The notes: a model not told the origin generated them from the letters alone. Shown: positions 16,977 through 25,790, counted from the stretch's first letter. The stretch: DNA of 64,000 bases from Streptacidiphilus sp041262525 (GCF_041262525.1 NZ_JBGCCK010000021.1:62001-126000), one strand, 5' to 3'. Numbers and translations: made by a program.

Positions 16977-19007
16977 TCAGTTGGACGGCGCGTCCAGGTG
17001 TTCCAGCTTCTCCACCTTCACGCCGGAGGCCGAGGCCTCCTCCAGCTCGTAGTGCGCGCTGACCACGTCGAAGGGGACGATCGTCGCCACGACGTTCGGC
17101 AGCTTGCCGACCGCCCGCGCGATCTGGTCCGCCGTGCGGCGGTGCAGCAGACGGCCCAGGACGGGCGAGTAGTTGCGCTCCGGGATCAGCAGGGTGATCT
17201 GGCTCTTCTCCCGCTTGGCGGTCCGCGCGATCAGCTCGACCAGCGAGCGCGTGATCCGGCGGTCCGGGCACTCGACGATCTCCAGCGGGAGGTCGCCGAC
17301 CTCCACATTGCCCCACTGCGTCTTCAGTCGCTCGGCCTCGCGGTCGTCGATCATGAAGTGCACCGCACGGATCTCGGTCGGCCGCAGCGAGCGGGCGTAG
17401 CGGATCGCCTTGAGTACGGCCAGGTCGACGCGGTCGACCAGGATGTACATCACCTGACGGCGGTAGACCGGGGTGGTGGTGTCGACCGGAGCGGCGGCGA
17501 GCGCCTCCGACTCCTCGCGGTAGCGCTTGTTCACCTTGATCAGCGACCAGACGCCGATCGGGAAGATCACCACGACCACCCAGGCGCCCTCGGTGAACTT
17601 GGTGACCGCGAAGATCCCGACCACCAGCAGCGAGGCGACGGACGCCGCGCCGTTGATGGCGATCTTCATGGTGCGCCTGGGTTCGCGGCGATCCATGTGG
17701 TGCTTGACCATCCCCGCGCCGGCCATGGTGAAGCCGGTGAAGACGCCGATGGCGTAGAGGCTGACCAGGTGGGTCAGGTCTCCGTTGGTGGCGATCAGCA
17801 GCAGGACCGAGACGACGGTCAGCACGATGATGCCGCTGGAGAAGGCGAGCCGGTGGCCGCGACGGGTCAGCTGGCGCGGCAGAAACGAGTCCTCGGCGAC
17901 GAAGCTGGCCAGGAAGGGGAAGCCGTTGAAGGAGGTGTTGGCGCCCGTGTAGAGGACCAGCGCGGTGGACAGCTGGACGAAGACCAGGGCCGCGTTGCCG
18001 TACCAGGCGTTGCCGAAGGCCCAGCTGGCCTCCTGCGAGACGACCGTCGGGGCGCCACCGGTGAACGGCATGGCGTGGGTGATGTGCGCGAGCAGCGAGA
18101 CCCCGAGCACGCCGGTGCCCAGCACCGCCGACATGATGACCATGGTCTTGCGGGCGTTGACGCCCTGCGGGTTGCGGAACGCGCTGACGCCGTTGGAGAT
18201 CGCCTCCAGGCCGGTCAGCGAGGAACCGCCGTTGGCGAAGGCCTTCAGCATGATCAGCAGCGAGGCGCCGTAGACGAAGCCACCGCCGCCGGAGCCGAGG
18301 CCGTACATCCCGGCCTGGTGCACGTCCAGGTGCGTGTGGTCACCCAGGAAGAACCGGACGAAGCCGACGACGATCAGGAGCGCCATCGCGGCCATGAACA
18401 GGTAGGCCGGCAGCGCGAAGGCACGCCCCGCCTCCCGAATGCCCCGCAGGTTGCCCCAGCACAGCAGCAGCACCACACCGATGGTGAGCCAGAGCTTGTG
18501 GGCGTCGACGAAGGATATGAAGCTGCCGTTGCCCCAGAGCAGGTGCCCGAGGGAGACCAGCGCGTCCGTCCCGGCCGCGGCCTGGACGGCCACGGTGACG
18601 ATGTAGTCGATCAGCAGCGCCACTGCCGCGACCTGGGCGACACGCGGGCCGAAGTTCTCCCGCGCGACGACGTACGAACCCCCGGCGCGGGTGTAGACCA
18701 TCACGACCTCGCGGTACGAGAAGGTCAGCAGGACCAGAAGCCCGAGGATCACGAAGGTCAGCGGGATCAGCGCGGTGAACGCGGCGATGCCGATCGCCGG
18801 GATCAGCACGACCAGCATCTGCTCGGAGCCGTACGCCATGGACGAGATGCAGTCCGAGGCCAGGACGCCGAGGGCGACAGGGTTCGAGAGCTTCTCGTGG
18901 GTGAGCTGTTCGGTGACCAGGGGCTTACCGAGCAAACGATTCTTCACTCGGTAGCCCGGGCTCTCCGGGAGTTCTACCTCGCCAGAGGGGCTGATGGTGC
19001 CGGCCAT
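16977..19007 (-). CDS. APC-family permease, KimA (YdaO)-like
   Basis: A 676-residue membrane protein with about twelve helices and a long soluble C-terminal domain (from about residue 500; VMYILVDRVDLAVLKAIRYARSL, then ITLLIPERNYSPVLGRLLH). The N-terminal helix ALGVLASDCISSMAYGSEQMLVVLIPAIG and the block TRAGGSYVVARENFGPRVAQVAAVALLIDYIVTVAVQAAAG match the KimA/KUP-like branch of the APC superfamily, high-affinity potassium importers in Bacillus. The cytoplasmic domain in that branch can bind c-di-AMP. Potassium uptake is therefore a reasonable inference, but amino-acid transport is not excluded. A strong hairpin lies just upstream (19023-19062). Confidence 0.78.
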   Translation of the reverse strand: MAGTISPSGEVELPESPGYRVKNRLLGKPLVTEQLTHEKLSNPVALGVLASDCISSMAYGSEQMLVVLIPAIGIAAFTALIPLTFVILGLLVLLTFSYREVVMVYTRAGGSYVVARENFGPRVAQVAAVALLIDYIVTVAVQAAAGTDALVSLGHLLWGNGSFISFVDAHKLWLTIGVVLLLCWGNLRGIREAGRAFALPAYLFMAAMALLIVVGFVRFFLGDHTHLDVHQAGMYGLGSGGGGFVYGASLLIMLKAFANGGSSLTGLEAISNGVSAFRNPQGVNARKTMVIMSAVLGTGVLGVSLLAHITHAMPFTGGAPTVVSQEASWAFGNAWYGNAALVFVQLSTALVLYTGANTSFNGFPFLASFVAEDSFLPRQLTRRGHRLAFSSGIIVLTVVSVLLLIATNGDLTHLVSLYAIGVFTGFTMAGAGMVKHHMDRREPRRTMKIAINGAASVASLLVVGIFAVTKFTEGAWVVVVIFPIGVWSLIKVNKRYREESEALAAAPVDTTTPVYRRQVMYILVDRVDLAVLKAIRYARSLRPTEIRAVHFMIDDREAERLKTQWGNVEVGDLPLEIVECPDRRITRSLVELIARTAKREKSQITLLIPERNYSPVLGRLLHRRTADQIARAVGKLPNVVATIVPFDVVSAHYELEEASASGVKVEKLEHLDAPSN

Positions 19008-19022
19008 GGTGGGGATTCCGAT

Positions 19023-19062
19023 CCGGGCGGGAGTTGACGCTCACATGCATACTCCCGCCCGG
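19023..19062 (-). terminator. 12-bp hairpin between korB and the KimA-like gene
   Basis: Perfect arms CCGGGCGGGAGT / ACTCCCGCCCGG with a 16-base loop, 87 bases after the korB stop and 15 bases before the permease start. It may end korAB transcripts or be a leader element of the permease; the sequence does not decide. Confidence 0.5.
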
Positions 19063-19149
19063 CCGGACATTTCGGGCATCTGTTCCAGCGGGGACGGATC
19101 TTAGCGCGTCCCTAACGCTGGCCCCATGACTTCTAAAGGCAGTACAGCG

Positions 19150-20100
19150 TCATCGAACCAGCCACGTGTCACTACCGGTAAGAAGGTCTTCCAGCTTCCC
19201 TTCGCCCCGGTTTGTCACCGCTTCCTGGACCTGCTCGTTCATCTGCTTGTCGTAGACCGGCCGCTGCACCGACCGCAGCACCCCGATCGGGGTCGGGTGA
19301 CTCATCCGGGACAGCGCGAAGGCACGGGTCGGGTCCGGGTCGTGCGCGTCGTGGACGATCTCCTCGCCATCCGCCCCGTTCGGATGTTGGGGCAGCCGGT
19401 ACGGCTGCCCGTGCTCCAGCCGCAGCAGCGCCGTGTCGCGGGTCGCGGGGTCCTTGAGGAGATCGAAGGCGCCGTCGTTGAAGATGTTGCAGTTCTGGTA
19501 GATCTCCACCAGCGCCGTGCCCTCGTGCTGGGCCGCCTGCCGCAGTACCTCGGTGAGGTGCTTGCGGTCGGAGTCGATGGTGCGGGCGACGAAGCTCGCC
19601 TCCGCGCCGATCGCCAGCGAGAGCGGGTGGAAGGGCGCGTCCAGCGAGCCCATCGGCGTGGACTTGGTGATCTTGCCCTGCTCGCTGGTGGGCGAGTACT
19701 GGCCCTTGGTGAGCCCGTAGATCTGGTTGTTGAAGAGCAGGATCTTCAGGTTCACGTTGCGGCGCAGCGCGTGGATCAGGTGGTTGCCGCCGATGGAGAG
19801 CGCGTCGCCGTCACCGGTGATCACCCACACGGACAGGTCCGGCCGCGTCGACGCCAGCCCGGTCGCGATGGCCGGGGCGCGGCCGTGGATCGAGTGCATC
19901 CCGTAGGTGTTCAGGTAGTAAGGGAACCGGGACGAGCAGCCGATGCCGGAGACGAAGACGATGTTCTCGCGGGCGATGCCCAGCTCCGGCAGGAAGCCCT
20001 GCACGGCGGCGAGGATCGCGTAGTCACCGCAGCCGGGGCACCAGCGCACCTCCTGGTCGGACTTGAAGTCCTTCGCGGTGAGCTTGATCTCAGCAGGCAT
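19150..20100 (-). CDS. korB: 2-oxoacid:ferredoxin oxidoreductase, beta subunit
   Basis: A 316-residue thiamine-diphosphate-binding beta subunit. Conserved blocks: RWCPGCGDYAIL (cluster-ligand Cys-x2-Cys), GIGCSSRFPYYL, GRAPAIATGL, the ThDP/Mg motif GDGDALSIGGNHLIHALRRNVNLKILLFNNQIYGLTKGQYSPTS, and a later EIYQNCNIFNDGAF. With KorA it oxidatively decarboxylates a 2-oxoacid (probably 2-oxoglutarate) to the acyl-CoA and reduces ferredoxin in the cytoplasm. Its ATG overlaps the end of korA by 11 bases, so translation is coupled. Confidence 0.93.
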   Translation of the reverse strand: MPAEIKLTAKDFKSDQEVRWCPGCGDYAILAAVQGFLPELGIARENIVFVSGIGCSSRFPYYLNTYGMHSIHGRAPAIATGLASTRPDLSVWVITGDGDALSIGGNHLIHALRRNVNLKILLFNNQIYGLTKGQYSPTSEQGKITKSTPMGSLDAPFHPLSLAIGAEASFVARTIDSDRKHLTEVLRQAAQHEGTALVEIYQNCNIFNDGAFDLLKDPATRDTALLRLEHGQPYRLPQHPNGADGEEIVHDAHDPDPTRAFALSRMSHPTPIGVLRSVQRPVYDKQMNEQVQEAVTNRGEGKLEDLLTGSDTWLVR

Positions 20101-22039
20101 CAGCGTTCTCCTTGATCACCTCAGCGAGCTGGGCCGCCTTGAACGGCATCCCGCTGACCTGCGTGAACGAGCGCGCGTCCACCAGGTACTTCGCCCGCAG
20201 CAGCAGCGCGAGCTGCCCGAGGTTCATCTCCGGCACCAGCACGCGTTCATAGCGCGCGAGCACCTCGCCCAGGTTGGCTGGGAAGGGGTTCAGGTGGCGC
20301 AGATGCGCCTGCGCGACCTTCCCGCCGCCCGCGCGGAACCGCCGCACGCCGGCCGCGATCGGCCCGAAGGTCGAGCCCCAGCCGAGCACCAGCAGCTTCG
20401 CGTCCGCAGTGGGGCCTCCCCGACCGAAGGCTGGGGAAGGGTCGTCGACCTCCAGCGCCGGGACCTCGATCCCGTCGATCTTCGCCTGCCGGGTGCGGAC
20501 CATGTGGTCGTGGTTGGCCGGGTCGTAGGAGATGTTCCCGGTGCCGTCCTGCTTCTCGATGCCACCGATCCGGTGCTCAAGACCCGGCGTCCCCGGCACC
20601 GCCCACGGCCGCGCCAACGTCTCCGGATCCCGCAGATACGGCCAGAACTCACCCGAGCCGTCGGGGGCATTGACCTCTGTCGCGAACTCCACCCGCAGGT
20701 CCGGCAGCTCCGCCACCTCAGGCACGCGCCACGGCTCGCTGCCGTTGGCCAGATAGCCGTCCGAGAGCAGGAACACCGGCGTGCGATAGGTCAGCGCGAT
20801 CCGCGCCGCCTCCAGCGCCGCGGTGAAGCACTCCCCCGGCGAGGCGGGCGCGACGATCGGGACCGGCGCCTCGCCGTTGCGGCCGAACATCGCCTGGAGC
20901 AGGTCCGCCTGCTCCGTCTTGGTCGGCAGCCCCGTCGAAGGGCCGCCGCGCTGGATGTCCACGACCAGCAGCGGCAGCTCCAGCGAGACCGCCAGCCCGA
21001 TCGTCTCCGACTTCAGCGCCACGCCGGGGCCGGAGGTCGTGGTGACGCCCAGCGCGCCGCCGAAGGCCGCGCCCAGAGCGGCGCCGATGCCGGCGATCTC
21101 GTCCTCCGCCTGGAAGGTCCGCACGCCGAAGTTCTTGTGCTTGGACAGCTCGTGCAGGATGTCCGAGGCCGGCGTGATCGGGTACGAGCCCAGGAACAGC
21201 GGCAGTCCGGACTGCTTCGAGGCGGCGATCAGCCCGTAGGCGAGCGCCAGGTTCCCCGAGATGTTCCGGTACCGGCCAGGCGTGAAGGCCTTGGCGGCCG
21301 GGGCCACCTCGTAGGAGACCGCGAACGACTCCGTCGTCTCCCCGAAGTTCCAGCCCGCCCGGAACGCCGTCACGTTCGCCTCGGCGATCTCCGGCTTCTT
21401 CGCGAACTTCGACCGCAGGAACCGCTCGGTACCCTCCGTCGGCCGGTGGTACATCCAGCTGAGCAGCCCGAGCGCGAACATGTTCTTCGCCCGCTCGGCG
21501 TCCTTGCGGGCCAGCCCGGAGTCCTTCAACGCCTCCACGGTGAGCGTCGTCAGCGCGACCGGGTGCACCGCGTACGCCGACAGCGTCCCGTCGTCCAGCG
21601 GATCCGCCGCCCAGCCGACCTTCGCCAGCGCCCGCTTGGTGAACTCGTCCGTGTTGACGATGATCTCCGCACCACGCGGCAGATCGCCCAGGTTGGCCTT
21701 GAGCGCCGCCGGGTTCATCGCCACCAGCACGTCCGGCGCGTCGCCGGGCGTCAGGATGTCGTGGTCGGCGAAGTGCAGCTGGAAGGACGAGACACCCGGC
21801 AGCGTGCCTGCGGGCGCGCGGATCTCGGCGGGAAAGTTGGGCAGCGTCGACAGGTCGTTCCCGAATCCCGCCGTCTCCGACGTGAACCGGTCACCGGTCA
21901 GCTGCATACCGTCGCCGGAGTCCCCGGCGAAACGGATCACGACGCGGTCCAGGCGCCTGACCCCCTTGCCTCCCGTGTGGGGTCCCCCAGTGGGGGGTTC
22001 CTCGAACGTGGAACCCGTCTCCTCGACCCTGCTGGTCAC
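20090..22039 (-). CDS. korA: 2-oxoacid:ferredoxin oxidoreductase, alpha subunit (gamma-alpha fusion)
   Basis: A 649-residue fusion of the gamma domain (RLDRVVIRFAGDSGDGMQLTGDRF, early) and the alpha domain (RYRNISGNLALAYGLIAASKQSGLPLFLGSYPITPASDILHELSK, then GPGVALKSETIGLAVSLELPLLVVDIQRGGPSTG). GTG at 22039 is preferred because GAGGGAGG lies eight bases upstream and homologues start there; an ATG at 22060 is open too. Two short GC-palindromic elements sit in frame (20411-20440 and 21977-21997). A perfect TetR-type palindrome lies upstream (22132-22152). Complex with KorB; reduces ferredoxin. Confidence 0.93.
   Translation of the reverse strand: MTSRVEETGSTFEEPPTGGPHTGGKGVRRLDRVVIRFAGDSGDGMQLTGDRFTSETAGFGNDLSTLPNFPAEIRAPAGTLPGVSSFQLHFADHDILTPGDAPDVLVAMNPAALKANLGDLPRGAEIIVNTDEFTKRALAKVGWAADPLDDGTLSAYAVHPVALTTLTVEALKDSGLARKDAERAKNMFALGLLSWMYHRPTEGTERFLRSKFAKKPEIAEANVTAFRAGWNFGETTESFAVSYEVAPAAKAFTPGRYRNISGNLALAYGLIAASKQSGLPLFLGSYPITPASDILHELSKHKNFGVRTFQAEDEIAGIGAALGAAFGGALGVTTTSGPGVALKSETIGLAVSLELPLLVVDIQRGGPSTGLPTKTEQADLLQAMFGRNGEAPVPIVAPASPGECFTAALEAARIALTYRTPVFLLSDGYLANGSEPWRVPEVAELPDLRVEFATEVNAPDGSGEFWPYLRDPETLARPWAVPGTPGLEHRIGGIEKQDGTGNISYDPANHDHMVRTRQAKIDGIEVPALEVDDPSPAFGRGGPTADAKLLVLGWGSTFGPIAAGVRRFRAGGGKVAQAHLRHLNPFPANLGEVLARYERVLVPEMNLGQLALLLRAKYLVDARSFTQVSGMPFKAAQLAEVIKENADAC
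20411..20440. repeat. REP-like palindromic element inside korA
   Basis: The segment with CCTCCCC and GGGGAAGG around CCGAAGG resembles the short GC palindromes scattered through Streptomyces genomes. It encodes a Pro/Ser/Gly stretch (DDPSPAFGRGGPTA) at a variable surface position of the alpha subunit. Confidence 0.45.
21977..21997. repeat. REP-like palindrome in the korA N-terminal region
   Basis: CCCCC-AGT-GGGGGG with flanking GTGGGGT forms a small hairpin and encodes PPTGGPHTGG in the variable N-terminus. Confidence 0.4.
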
Positions 22040-22131
22040 GACGTGGGCCTCCCTCGTCACCGATGGTGGTGGTGCACCGCTTGAAATCCTATGCCGCCGG
22101 GCACCCGGAGCGCGGGATCATGAGCACAGGA

Positions 22132-22152
22132 TATCTGACAGGCCGTCAGATA
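22132..22152. promoter_or_regulatory. TetR-type operator, perfect 8-bp arms, upstream of korA
   Basis: TATCTGAC and GTCAGATA flank a five-base centre (AGGCC). The core CTGAC-N5-GTCAG has the same spacing as 5007-5021 and 5967-5981. It lies between the response-regulator stop (22173) and the korA start (22039). Confidence 0.65.
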
Positions 22153-22172
22153 AAGAGCCCGGGCCGAGCCCC

Positions 22173-22847
22173 TCAGGAGTTCAGGTAGGTCAGCACCGCC
22201 AGCACTCGCCGGTGGTCCTCCGGGCTCTGGGCGAGGCCCAGCTTCAGGAAGATGTTGCTGACGTGCTTCTCCACGGCGCCGTCGGAGACCACCAGCTGCC
22301 GCGCCACGGCCGTGTTGCTGCGGCCCTCGGCCATGAGCCCCAGGACCTCCCGCTCGCGCGGCGTGAGGACCGCCAGCGTGTCGTGACGGCGGCTGCGGCC
22401 GAGCAACTGGGCGACGACCTCCGGATCCAGCGCCGTGCCGCCCGCGGCGACCCTGGTGACGGCCTCGACGAACTCCCGCACCTCGGCGACGCGGTCCTTG
22501 AGCAGGTAGCCGACCCCGCGTGTCGTGCCCGCCAGCAGCTCGGAGGCGTAGCGCTCCTCGACGTACTGGGACAGCACCAGCGTGCCCACCTCGGGGTGCC
22601 TCCCCCGCAGCTCGATACAGGCCCGCACGCCCTCGTCGGTGTGGGTCGGCGGCATCCGCACGTCCGCGACCACCACGTCCGGCACGCCCACGGCGCTGCC
22701 GGCGAGCTCGTCGACCAGCTTCAGCAGCCCCTCGCCGTCGCCCACGGCGCCGACGACCTCCATACCGCGGTCGGTGAGCAGCCGCGTCAGGCCCTCACGG
22801 AGCAGAACGGAATCCTCGGCGATCACCACGCGCAGGGCAGCAGACAT
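22173..22847 (-). CDS. NarL/FixJ-type response regulator (LuxR HTH)
   Basis: A 224-residue two-domain regulator. The receiver domain (1-125) has the acidic pair E11-D12, the phospho-acceptor D62 (DVVVADVRMP) and the conserved Lys in GYLLKDRV. The C-terminal LuxR-type helix-turn-helix is LTPREREVLGLMAEGRSNTAVARQLVVSDGAVEKHVSNIFLKLGL. No histidine kinase gene is adjacent, so it is an orphan in this window. The start looks leaderless: TAAGAT ends seven bases before the ATG. It sits between the polyprenyl synthase and korAB on the same strand, but control of these is not shown. Confidence 0.92.
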   Translation of the reverse strand: MSAALRVVIAEDSVLLREGLTRLLTDRGMEVVGAVGDGEGLLKLVDELAGSAVGVPDVVVADVRMPPTHTDEGVRACIELRGRHPEVGTLVLSQYVEERYASELLAGTTRGVGYLLKDRVAEVREFVEAVTRVAAGGTALDPEVVAQLLGRSRRHDTLAVLTPREREVLGLMAEGRSNTAVARQLVVSDGAVEKHVSNIFLKLGLAQSPEDHRRVLAVLTYLNS

Positions 22848-22914
22848 GCTGCTGATCTTAGAAGAGCCGCATCGTACGCAGTGCTGGATCGTGCGGAGTG
22901 CTGGATCCGGAGTG

Positions 22915-23925
22915 CTACATCGTCCGCAGCGCCACCGCGTCGCACAGGCCTTCCAGCGCGGCCTTCGCCCCGCAGTCCGGCAGCGGGCCGAGCAGCGCGC
23001 GGGCCTCCTCCGACCAGCGGAGCGTGGCCTCGCGGGCCTGGGCCAGCGCCGGGTGCGCGCGGAGCAGCGTCAGCGCCTCCGCGTGCAGCGCGTCGTCCTC
23101 CAGCGGGCCGGCCGTCAGCTCGCGCAGCCGCAGGTCACCCGGGACGGACGGGTCAGGCTCGGAGGCGCGCAACAGCAGCACCGGCAGCGTGGGGACACCC
23201 TCGCGCAGGTCCGTGCCGGGCGTCTTGCCGGACTCGTGGCTGTCGCTGGCGACGTCGATCACGTCGTCGGCGAGCTGGAAGGCGGTGCCGATCCGCTCGC
23301 CGAACTGAGTCAGTATCTCGATGACCGTCTCGTCCGCCCCGGCCAGCAGCGCGCCCAGGTGGCAGGAGACGGCGATCAGCGAGCTGGTCTTGCCGGAGAG
23401 CACGTCGAGGTAGTGCCGGACCGGGTCGTCCTCGGGGCCGGGGCCCGCGGTCTCCAGGATCTGGCCGGTGACCAGCCGCTCGAACGCCTGGGACTGCAGC
23501 CGGACCGCCTCCGGGCCCAGGTCGGCCAGGATCTGCGAGGCGCGGGAGAAGAGGAAGTCGCCGGTCAGGATGGCGATCGAGTTGTCCCAGCGCGCGTTCG
23601 CGCTGGCCGTGCCGCGGCGCACGGCCGCCTCGTCCATGACGTCGTCGTGGTACAGCGTGGCCAGGTGCGTCAGCTCGACGACGACGGCGGCCGGAACGAC
23701 ACCCGGCGCGTTGGCGTCACCGAACTGGGCGGCCAGCAGGGCCAGCAGCGGACGGAAACGCTTGCCGCCCGCGTAGAGCAGGTGCTGTGCACCGACTGTA
23801 ATGAACGGCACATCGCTCTTCGTGGCCTCGACGAGCGCCTGCTCGACGGCGGCCATGCCCACCTGGACGTCGGCCTCCAGTGCCTGGTCCTGCACGCTCA
23901 GCCCGAAGGGCCCCACGACGGTCAC
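22915..23925 (-). CDS. Trans-polyprenyl diphosphate synthase (menaquinone side chain)
   Basis: A 336-residue enzyme that condenses isopentenyl diphosphate units into a long all-trans polyprenyl diphosphate, here very probably the menaquinone tail. The first Asp-rich motif is LATLYHDDVMDEA, the second LADDVIDVASDS; AGGKRFRPLLALLA is the IPP-binding block. GTG at 23925 (reading TVVGPFGLSVQ) is preferred: AGGAG lies eight bases upstream, whereas the GTG at 23934 touches it. It is immediately downstream of the nuo operon, separated by a strong terminator. Confidence 0.92.
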   Translation of the reverse strand: MTVVGPFGLSVQDQALEADVQVGMAAVEQALVEATKSDVPFITVGAQHLLYAGGKRFRPLLALLAAQFGDANAPGVVPAAVVVELTHLATLYHDDVMDEAAVRRGTASANARWDNSIAILTGDFLFSRASQILADLGPEAVRLQSQAFERLVTGQILETAGPGPEDDPVRHYLDVLSGKTSSLIAVSCHLGALLAGADETVIEILTQFGERIGTAFQLADDVIDVASDSHESGKTPGTDLREGVPTLPVLLLRASEPDPSVPGDLRLRELTAGPLEDDALHAEALTLLRAHPALAQAREATLRWSEEARALLGPLPDCGAKAALEGLCDAVALRTM

Positions 23926-24005
23926 CGGGAACACTCCTGTCGCTGGTCGAGAGGGTGGCGAAGAGAAGCCATCAAGGGCAGCGTATCCGGTCCGTAGTGG
24001 ATCAC

Positions 24006-24049
24006 GGAGCGCGCCCGGCCTACTGAACTCAGCAGGCCGGGCGCGCTCC
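24006..24049 (-). terminator. Terminator of the nuo operon
   Basis: Perfect 16-bp stem (GGAGCGCGCCCGGCCT / AGGCCGGGCGCGCTCC) around a 12-base loop that itself contains CTGA/TCAG. It lies 98 bases past nuoN. Confidence 0.85.
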
Positions 24050-24091
24050 CGGATTCACCGGCGGATCACTGACTGTTCACTGCGCTCGTGT

Positions 24092-24129
24092 CACTCCATG
24101 AGGAACTCCGCACTCCACGAGGAACTCTG
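24092..24129. repeat. 19-bp direct repeat after nuoN
   Basis: Two adjacent 19-bp copies (CACTCCATGAGGAACTCCG and CACTCCACGAGGAACTCTG), 17 of 19 bases identical, in noncoding sequence 18 bases past nuoN. The period is not a multiple of three. Confidence 0.75.
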
Positions 24130-24146
24130 CAGTTCACGAACTCTCG

Positions 24147-25790
24147 TCACTTCACGAAGAGCGACGCGTGGTTCGCCAGGGACAGGAACCACGAGGGCAG
24201 CACGCCCAGCACGATGGTGACCACCGCGCCCAGGGCGATCGCCGTCCCGGTCAGCACGCTCGGCACCGCGACGGTCGGACCGTCGGGACGCGGGTCGGAG
24301 AAGAACATCAGCACGATGACCCTGATGTAGAAGAACGCCGCCACCGCCGAGGACAGCACACCGACGATGACCAGCGGCGTCGCGCCACTCCCCGCCGCCG
24401 CCTGGAAGACCGCGAACTTCCCTGTGAAGCCCGACGTCAGCGGGATGCCCGCGAAGGCCAGCAGGAACAGCGCGAAGACCGCCGCCAGCAGCGGCGAGCG
24501 CCGCCCCAGCCCGGCCCAGCGCGACAGGTGCGTCGCCTCGCCGTCCGCGTCGCGCACCAGGGTGACCACGGCGAAGGCGCCGAGCGTCACGAAGGAGTAG
24601 GCGGCGAGGTAGAAGAGGACGGCCGACAGGCCGCGCTGGTCCAGCGCGATCACGCCGGTCAGGATGAAGCCGGCGTGCGCGATGGACGAGTACGCCAGCA
24701 GGCGCTTGACGTCCGTCTGGGTCACCGCGATGACCGCGCCGGCGACCATGGTCAGGATCGCCACGCCCCACATCACCGGCCGCCAGTCCCAGACCAGGCC
24801 CGGGAACGCGACGTAGAGCAGCCGCAGCAGCGCGCCGAAGGCGGCCACCTTGGTCGCGGCGGCCATGAAGCCAGTGACCGGTGTCGGCGCCCCCTGGTAG
24901 ACATCGGGGGTCCAGGCGTGGAAGGGGACCGCGCCGACCTTGAAGAGCAGGCCGACGCCGAGCATGGCCAGACCGATCAGCAGCAACGCGTCGTTGCCGG
25001 TGGTGCCCGCCAACGCCGGGGTGACGACCGCCTTGCCGGAGACGACGTCCGCGATCCCGCTCAGCTGCACGGTCCCCGCGTAGCCGTAGAGCAACGCGAG
25101 GCCGAAGAGGAAGAACGCCGAGGAGAAGGCCCCGAGCAGGAAGTACTTGACCGCCGCCTCCTGCGAGAGCAGTCGGCGACGCCGCGCCAGGGCGCAGAGC
25201 AGGTAGAGCGGGAGGGAGAAGACCTCCAGCGCCACGAACATCGTCAGCAGGTCCGAGGCGGCCGGGAAGAGCAGCATCCCGCCCACCGCGAACATGGTCA
25301 GCGGGTAGATCTCGGTCGTCGCGAAGCCGGAGTTCGCCGCCCGCTTCTCCGCGTCGCTGCCCGGCACGGCCGAGGCCTGCGGCGCGAAGGAGTCCACTGC
25401 CCCGCCGGTGCTGGAGCGCGGCTCCAGCCGCCGCTCGGCGAAGCCGAGCACGGCGACGACGGCGACCAGGGCGATCACGCCCTGCAGGAACAGCGCCGGC
25501 CCGTCGACGGCCACCGCGCCCATCGCGGCGAGGTGCGCCTTGGTGGTGGCGTAGCCGTCCAGGGCCAGGTAGAGGATCAGCCCGAAGGCCACGAACAGAC
25601 CCGCCAGCGCGATGCCGACCTGCGCGACGTAGCGCTGCTTGCGCGGCACGAAGGCCTCCGCCAGCACGCCGACCAGCGCCGCGCCGAAGACGGCCAGCAT
25701 CGGCGACAGCTGGAGGTACTCGATGTGCGGCGCGGTGATCGGGGGAACCGTCGCCGCGAGGCTGGTCAGATGCAAAGCCGGCGCACTCAC
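24147..25790 (-). CDS. nuoN: NADH-quinone oxidoreductase subunit N
   Basis: A 547-residue antiporter-like membrane subunit of complex I with about 14 helices. Typical blocks are LLTMFVALEVFSLPLYLLCALARR, AVPFHAWTPDVYQGAPTPVTGFMAAATK and DVKRLLAYSSIAHAGFILTGV, which carry the proton-channel Lys and Glu residues of this subunit class. It forms a proton path in the membrane arm. Its ATG overlaps the nuoM stop (ATGA), and it ends the 14-gene operon. Confidence 0.95.
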   Translation of the reverse strand: MSAPALHLTSLAATVPPITAPHIEYLQLSPMLAVFGAALVGVLAEAFVPRKQRYVAQVGIALAGLFVAFGLILYLALDGYATTKAHLAAMGAVAVDGPALFLQGVIALVAVVAVLGFAERRLEPRSSTGGAVDSFAPQASAVPGSDAEKRAANSGFATTEIYPLTMFAVGGMLLFPAASDLLTMFVALEVFSLPLYLLCALARRRRLLSQEAAVKYFLLGAFSSAFFLFGLALLYGYAGTVQLSGIADVVSGKAVVTPALAGTTGNDALLLIGLAMLGVGLLFKVGAVPFHAWTPDVYQGAPTPVTGFMAAATKVAAFGALLRLLYVAFPGLVWDWRPVMWGVAILTMVAGAVIAVTQTDVKRLLAYSSIAHAGFILTGVIALDQRGLSAVLFYLAAYSFVTLGAFAVVTLVRDADGEATHLSRWAGLGRRSPLLAAVFALFLLAFAGIPLTSGFTGKFAVFQAAAGSGATPLVIVGVLSSAVAAFFYIRVIVLMFFSDPRPDGPTVAVPSVLTGTAIALGAVVTIVLGVLPSWFLSLANHASLFVK

